In this document: positions 61,075 through 64,000 of the stretch, one piece after another
Position numbering within the stretch: the first letter of the stretch is position 1
How the letters are laid out: every line of letters starts with the position of its first letter
Source: Streptomyces acidiscabies
GTDB lineage: Bacteria; Actinomycetota; Actinomycetes; Streptomycetales; Streptomycetaceae
Assembly (NCBI RefSeq): GCF_020010905.1
Contig: NZ_JAGJBY010000001.1
Coordinates: 5,538,001-5,602,000 of the forward strand
Direction of reading: 5' to 3'
DNA length: 64,000 bases
The notes under the pieces: generated by a model
What the model was told of the DNA's origin: nothing
What the model saw: the letters and a program-made list of their open reading frames with translations, nothing else
Databases searched by the model: none
Made by a program: the position numbers and the translations under genes

Positions 61075-63063
61075 GTGAGCCGGAAGCTGCCGGTCGGTGA
61101 AGGTCTGACCCCCCGTACCGCGTGTGCTCGTGGACTGTTGCGTGGCGGGGTGGATGAGCGGACCGGGGAACTCCTGACGGCGTCGGTGGTGGCTCGGCGG
61201 GTGGGGTGGTGTGCGGGGCTGGTGTCCGGGATGGCTGCCGGGCTGCTGGCGGAGCGCTGGAACGCCGCCGATGTGGAGGCTTTGGCGTCCGGGGTGGATG
61301 CCGGCGGCAGGAGGTTGCCGTCGAACGCGTGGATGGCATTGCGCCGCCTGGGCTGGACCGTGACACCGCCTGAGGGGGTGCGGGTCAATGACCGGATCGT
61401 GCGGATGGTTCAGGAGCAGGCCGGGCGGATGCTGCGGTCGGCGGCATGGCGCGCCGCTCTGACCGCCGGTGTCCTGGCCACGTGGCCCGCCGATCCGGCC
61501 CGGCGTACGGCGGCCGAGTGGGACGCGGTGCGCGATGCGGTGCCCGGCGGCCGGTCCCTGCCCTCCAGCGTGATCACCTCCCGCACCCGCCAGATCCAGG
61601 CCTTCGCCCGCAAGACCGGCAGGCTTCCGGCGGACGTGTTCGACCTGGAACCCCCGCCCCGCACCCCACGGATGCTGCTGCTGTCGGCGTGTGACGGCCA
61701 GCAGGCCGGCATCGAACGCGCCGACGAACCCGGCCGTGCCCTGCTCCGGCTGCAACTCCCCACCCGCCCCGATCCCGTGTCGTACCGGGACTGGACGTGG
61801 GTGGCCTGCCCGATCCTGCTGCCGCCGACCGTCCCGGCCGGTGCGGTCCTGCACCTGCCCACCCTGCGCGTCCACCAGAGCCGGGTGCGTGCTGATCTCG
61901 CCTACACGCACACCGTGCCGAAGACCGCCCGCACCGGGCACACGGTCGCGCTCGGCGTGGACTGGGGGCTGAACACCCTGCTGAGCGCGGGAGCCGTACG
62001 CCTCAACGCTGACGGCACCATCGCCGAACTCGGCGCGGGGGCACAGTTCCGGGCCGCCGGGGTCCTCGCGAAGCAGCACCGCCTGCGGCGCCTGTCGGAA
62101 CACCTGCACGCCAAGGCCGGCCACTACCAGCGGCTGACCGGCGGTGAGGAGCGGCATCCGCTGGCCTCCCGCCACCGGGTTCTGGCCGACGAGATCCGGT
62201 ATGTGTCCGCACGCCGGTCGAACCTCAACGAGGCTCTGGCGTGGTCGGCGGCCCGCTGGACGGTGGATCAGGCGGTCGCCGCCGGGGCGAGTGTCATCTA
62301 CGTGGAGGATCTGCGGTCGATGGAGGCCCGGGGTATGGGCCGCACCATGAACGCCCGTCTCTCCCAGCAGGTACGCGGCCGGATCGTGGACCGTATGCGG
62401 CATGTTGCCGTCGAGGCGGGGATCGCGGTCGTCACCGTCCCCGCCCGCGACACCTCCCGACTGTGCCCACGCTGCCTGACCCCGCTGCGCCACCGCAAAG
62501 CCCCCGACAAGCCCACCACCCCCGGATGGAAATGGGCCCTGTGCCCCGACCGCGCCGGCTGCGGCTGGCAGGGCGACCGCGACCACGGAGCCTGGCGGCG
62601 CATCGCCGCACGCGGCCTCACCCACCAGACCAGAACCGTGGCGGACCGCACCAGCGGTGCCCTGGCCATCCGGTCAGTGGTCGACAGCCTCGAAACCCTG
62701 GCCGTGGTCACACCGGCCACACCCGCAACCAGCCGGTGGGACCGGTCGAAGACCGGACCCACCCGGCACCAGACAACACGCCCCGCGCCCAGGCGACGCG
62801 GGGCACCCTCCCCCACCGCACCCCCGGGTCCGGCGGGCAAGCGTCCGGAGGGACACGCACCAACGGACCGGACCCGGCTGCCCCGCGCAGCCCACCGGCA
62901 CCAGGACGTGACGACGATCAGCACACCCACCACCGGCCGTCACCGGCCACGCGGAGCAGCACTGGGCGCGGGCTTCCACCTCCACGCCCACGCATCTCCA
63001 CCACGATGGGAAACGATCCAACCGATCCCGCACCTCACGGATCACACACGATCGCCAAGCTGA
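61075..63063 (+). CDS. tnpB: intact large TnpB (IS607-type RNA-guided nuclease)
   Basis: 662 residues from GTG 61075. RuvC acids: Asp296 (LGVDWGLNTL), Glu411 (VIYVEDLRSMEARG), Asp503 (GDRDHGAWRRI). Zinc ribbon CPRCLTPL with ALCPDRAGCGW. The N-terminal 230 residues are helical. Residues from about 545 on form a basic, Pro/Arg-rich tail that may overlap the guide RNA gene. It is related to the truncated TnpB at 24776 (MSRKL, PRTACARGLLRGGVDERTGE). No transposase gene precedes it. Expected to cut DNA under RNA guidance; whether it is expressed is unknown. Confidence 0.87.
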   Translation: MSRKLPVGEGLTPRTACARGLLRGGVDERTGELLTASVVARRVGWCAGLVSGMAAGLLAERWNAADVEALASGVDAGGRRLPSNAWMALRRLGWTVTPPEGVRVNDRIVRMVQEQAGRMLRSAAWRAALTAGVLATWPADPARRTAAEWDAVRDAVPGGRSLPSSVITSRTRQIQAFARKTGRLPADVFDLEPPPRTPRMLLLSACDGQQAGIERADEPGRALLRLQLPTRPDPVSYRDWTWVACPILLPPTVPAGAVLHLPTLRVHQSRVRADLAYTHTVPKTARTGHTVALGVDWGLNTLLSAGAVRLNADGTIAELGAGAQFRAAGVLAKQHRLRRLSEHLHAKAGHYQRLTGGEERHPLASRHRVLADEIRYVSARRSNLNEALAWSAARWTVDQAVAAGASVIYVEDLRSMEARGMGRTMNARLSQQVRGRIVDRMRHVAVEAGIAVVTVPARDTSRLCPRCLTPLRHRKAPDKPTTPGWKWALCPDRAGCGWQGDRDHGAWRRIAARGLTHQTRTVADRTSGALAIRSVVDSLETLAVVTPATPATSRWDRSKTGPTRHQTTRPAPRRRGAPSPTAPPGPAGKRPEGHAPTDRTRLPRAAHRHQDVTTISTPTTGRHRPRGAALGAGFHLHAHASPPRWETIQPIPHLTDHTRSPS

Positions 63064-63077
63064 CCAGAGACGCTTTC

Positions 63078-63395
63078 TCATGCAGTCGTCCTCTTCTGCG
63101 GGTGAGTGCTGAATCTGGCACAGGCTGCTCGACGTTCGTGTCGGCAACTCGGCTGCTGTGTCGTGCCGTTGGCGTCGGCGGGCGCATGACGTAGTGGCGG
63201 AACGGCGTGTCGGGGAACCGATTGCGAGGTGAGCGTTGACAACGTCGAGCCCTCCGGCGTCCCGTCTGCCCCAGTGGTGCTCGACGCCTCGCCGAGCGTG
63301 AGCCGACCGAGCAGATCGTCGATGCGCTTGCCCATCGGCGGTGCAGCGTCGCGGAACGGATGCCTCCCGGTCGCAGGGAGGCCCGGAAAAACCAT
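63078..63395 (-). pseudogene. GH3 beta-glucosidase fragment
   Basis: The minus-strand frame opens HPFRDAAPPMGKRIDDLLGR, LTLGEASSTTG, the start of many secreted or cytoplasmic GH3 enzymes (YRDPSLPVEERVDDLLxRMTLEEK). It then becomes unrelated and stops. The upstream side contains LacI-type palindromes. A 5' relic of a sugar-regulated gene. Confidence 0.6.
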
Positions 63396-63422
63396 TCTGA
63401 CTCTGAGCAGGCTGGTGCGGAG

Positions 63423-63440
63423 CGTTGAAGCGCTTCGACG
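63423..63440. promoter_or_regulatory. LacI-type operator 1
   Basis: CGTTGAAGCGCTTCGACG, an 18-bp palindrome with one mismatch; the GAAGCGCTTC core is typical of LacI-family sugar regulators. It lies 28 bp in front of the GH3 remnant. Confidence 0.7.
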
Positions 63441-63542
63441 CTGTCACCGCATCTATCGGGTTGTCAATTGCTGGAATGCAAGAAAATTTCTTCTTGTGGA
63501 CCCCCTTGTTCCGTTCGAAATGTGCCGTTAGCGTTCGCGGCC

Positions 63543-63558
63543 GGTGAAGCGCTTCGAC
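63543..63558. promoter_or_regulatory. LacI-type operator 2
   Basis: GGTGAAGCGCTTCGAC, the same GAAGCGCTTC core, 119 bp (centre to centre) from operator 1 and 26 bp before the ATG at 63584. The pair may form a loop controlling two divergent genes. Confidence 0.7.
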
Positions 63559-63583
63559 ACCCGGTTCGGGGAGGACTGCCGCC

Positions 63584-63922
63584 ATGAGAAACGAGTGGAA
63601 CCGCAGACGCTTCGTCGGCAGGCCCGGTCCCCTCGCAGTGGAAGCACTGGCCGGCCGCGGGTGTGCTGCGGGCGCCGAGGGTGCCGATGGAGTCCCGCAG
63701 GAACTGGGAGAGGCCTGCGATGTGGCCGGTGTGCAGCGGCAGTTCCTGCCGCTTGCCGACCATGACCTTCAGCACGATGTCGGGCAGGAGCGCGAGTTGG
63801 GCACCGAGCCGGACCGAAGGCTCAGGTGGGCGACCTGGTCGGGGTCCGTAGTGATCACCAAGCCCGCATCCGCACCGCCACCTGCCCCTCACGCCAAAGA
63901 GCCGGACAGCCACGGGACTTGA
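63584..63922 (+). pseudogene. truncated Tat-signal gene
   Basis: ATG 63584 opens MRNEWNRRRFVGRPGPLAVE with a twin-arginine motif (NRRRFVG), as in exported glycosidases, but no hydrophobic core follows and the frame goes on as acidic, Gln/Gly-rich unrelated sequence. It looks like the first codons of a lost secreted protein fused to other DNA. Confidence 0.4.
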
Positions 63923-64000
63923 AGCCGCTCGGTTTCAGCCTGCGAACGTTTCTGCCCGCGGATCGTGTGAGAAGTATTGACGTTGATCACCAGGTCTTTA

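Noticed and set aside
63464..63913. 149-codon minus-strand frame at the right edge
   Set aside because: One stretch looks protein-like (LLPDIVLKVMVGKRQELPLH), but no family fits and it overlaps the operator region.

Overview
The base composition (very GC-rich, third codon positions almost all G or C), frequent GTG starts, four-base ATGA/GTGA gene overlaps and the gene content (AfsR/SARP regulator, DUF2637 and DUF6126 proteins, many Tat- or Sec-exported hydrolases, anti-sigma ATPases, actinobacterial IS families) point to a Streptomyces-like actinomycete, probably in an accessory or chromosome-arm region. This is inferred from gene families; no rRNA or housekeeping marker is present to prove it.

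Region 1 (1-15.2 kb) is an intact metabolic/regulatory block. It holds a PhnA-like zinc-ribbon protein; an ArsR-SulP transporter-flavin split barrel-RsbW-STAS operon; a phosphotransferase; a YunG-like protein; and a six-gene operon for a membrane complex related to complex I and group 4 hydrogenases. The large subunit of that complex has lost all Ni-Fe ligands (an Ehr-type complex). A divergent small zinc-ribbon gene and a third ArsR-RsbW-DUF6126 operon complete the block. The three ArsR paralogues share one operator design, a 20-bp palindrome AATTG-N10-CAATT (one arm of one site is imperfect), so they probably answer to related signals.

Region 2 (15.2-37.3 kb) is a graveyard and landing zone for mobile DNA. 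It has a dead IS3, broken GluRS and cupin genes, a leftover of a conjugative element (pilin, truncated TrbL-like protein, sigma-like protein, DUF2637), and a terpene locus (class II cyclase, P450, HAD phosphatase) of which only the HAD gene is intact. The cyclase carries a 223-bp MITE-like insert and two frameshifts. The P450 is split into head and tail 7.3 kb apart, with IS607, IS21 and IS5 elements plus an MFS exporter and an SDR/DUF1330 operon in between. A LysR gene is split by an ISAs1 element with a 9-bp target duplication; precise excision would restore it.

Region 3 (37.3-63 kb) is again mostly intact. It holds a MoxR/DUF58/DUF4129 operon; secreted Asp-box (sialidase-like) and unknown secreted proteins; IclR and AfsR regulators; RTX-like and LecA-like secreted proteins; a keto-sugar-type operon (isomerase, ThuA, Gfo/Idh/MocA); a GH43 and an SGNH hydrolase, each with ricin-type sugar-binding repeats; and an intact large TnpB without its transposase. 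Just upstream of the LecA-like gene lies a TnpB-less IS200/IS605 derivative that keeps what looks like a guide-RNA 3' end. The right edge has a GH3 remnant and a truncated Tat-signal gene around two LacI-type operators.

The most interesting items are the Ni-Fe-less complex with its ArsR/RsbW-associated neighbours and shared operator, the orphan guide-RNA-like IS605 relic, the solitary large TnpB with its putative family end sequences, and the wrecked terpene locus.
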